Shown one piece after another: positions 62,711 through 62,975 of a stretch of 62,975 nucleotides of DNA (the first letter of the stretch is position 1; the number at the start of each line of letters is the position of its first letter). This DNA comes from Clostridium sp. Lineage in GTDB: Bacteria; Bacillota; Clostridia; Clostridiales; Clostridiaceae. The DNA lies in NCBI RefSeq assembly GCF_026168755.1, contig NZ_JAPFDR010000014.1:1-62975 (forward strand), in the 5' to 3' direction. The translations under genes and the position numbers were made by a program. Under the pieces are notes generated by a model. It saw nothing but the letters and a program-made list of their open reading frames with translations, had not been told where the DNA came from and searched no databases.

Positions 62711-62975
62711 GTTATGATATTATAAGTCGTGTCCTGAGGGGAAAGCAATAAGTCGAAAGACAAGAAGCGAAAAACATATTAATAAAACAACATGAAAAAA
62801 AGTTGAAAAATATGTTGACAGAAAAGTTTCTCGGTGATAAGATAAGGAAGTCGCTTCGGTGCGACAGAGTAAATGGTCTTTGAAAATTGAACAGAATATA
62901 GTTAAAGTAAACCAGCAATTCTTTATGAGATGAGTGAGAATCTAAATTTTAATTTAGTTATTCGAACTTACAAAA
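62711..62975 (+). promoter_or_regulatory. rRNA operon promoter and 16S leader
   Basis: TTGACA (62815-62820), 17 bp, TAAGAT (62838-62843) with TG extension, preceded by an A-rich UP-like tract; then GTCGC-TTCG-GTGCGAC hairpin and GGTCTTTGAAAATTGAACAG, a leader box typical of clostridial rrn operons. The 16S gene itself should start just beyond the window. Confidence 0.82.

Noticed and set aside
62711..62975. Start of 16S rRNA within the window
   Set aside because: Only promoter and leader boxes are visible; the mature 16S 5' end is not reached before position 62975.

Overview
The window is chromosomal DNA of a low-GC, spore-forming Firmicute, most likely Clostridium sensu stricto. This is supported by very A+T-rich codon use, the bofA sporulation gene, the block tRNA-Ser / SRP RNA / dnaX / ybaB / recR / yaaL / bofA, an archaeal-type PEP carboxylase, and a clostridial-type rRNA operon leader at the right edge. 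The species cannot be fixed from the sequence alone.

Core regions. 1-5.3 kb: a lipoprotein polysaccharide deacetylase, a DEAD-box RNA helicase, an acyltransferase (PlsC) and a staygreen-family protein, ending in tRNA-Arg(CCU). 22-33 kb: a membrane-anchored serine hydrolase divergent from an AraC regulator, an MFS exporter, a DUF368 transporter, a CNNM/CorC protein, tadA, lgt, tRNA-Ser(GGA), SRP RNA and ppcA. 49.5-63 kb: folA-thyA, dnaX-ybaB-recR, degV, yaaL-bofA, mtnN, tcdA, a GNAT protein and a glucose PTS pair (crr and ptsG). Both PTS genes have readable promoters, and crr has an antiterminator/terminator leader.

Element 1 (5361-21939, about 16.6 kb) sits in tRNA-Arg(CCU) and is bounded by a 17-bp direct repeat. 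Its integrase and repressor share a leftward operon that faces a rightward early operon across a three-operator switch. Rightward it carries a DnaD-like replication protein, a highly folded ORF-free region (possible transfer or replication origin), a replication-relaxation-like protein, a TraD/VirD4-like ATPase, a catalytically dead M48-like membrane protein, a TcaA-like protein, an LPXTG leucine-rich-repeat adhesin broken by one amber codon, and a DUF3990 protein. An ATPase + RloB-like pair, resembling AbiL/PARIS-type phage defence, lies between attL and the integrase. The element looks like an integrative mobilizable or conjugative element.

Element 2 (32982-49473, about 16.4 kb) is inserted in the 3' end of ppcA. 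It is bounded by a perfect 114-bp direct repeat, so ppcA remains intact. It encodes an integrase, small regulators, a replication initiator, and a head-and-packaging gene set (scaffold, major capsid, small and large terminase, portal, connector, head-closure protein with an Ig-like domain). I see no tail, baseplate, endolysin or receptor-binding gene. This is the composition of a capsid-forming phage satellite (cf-PICI type), with an unusual gene order. It also has about 1.7 kb without ORFs that contains an attenuator-like switch, a probable large structured RNA and dispersed repeats. This is the most promising candidate for something undescribed in the window.
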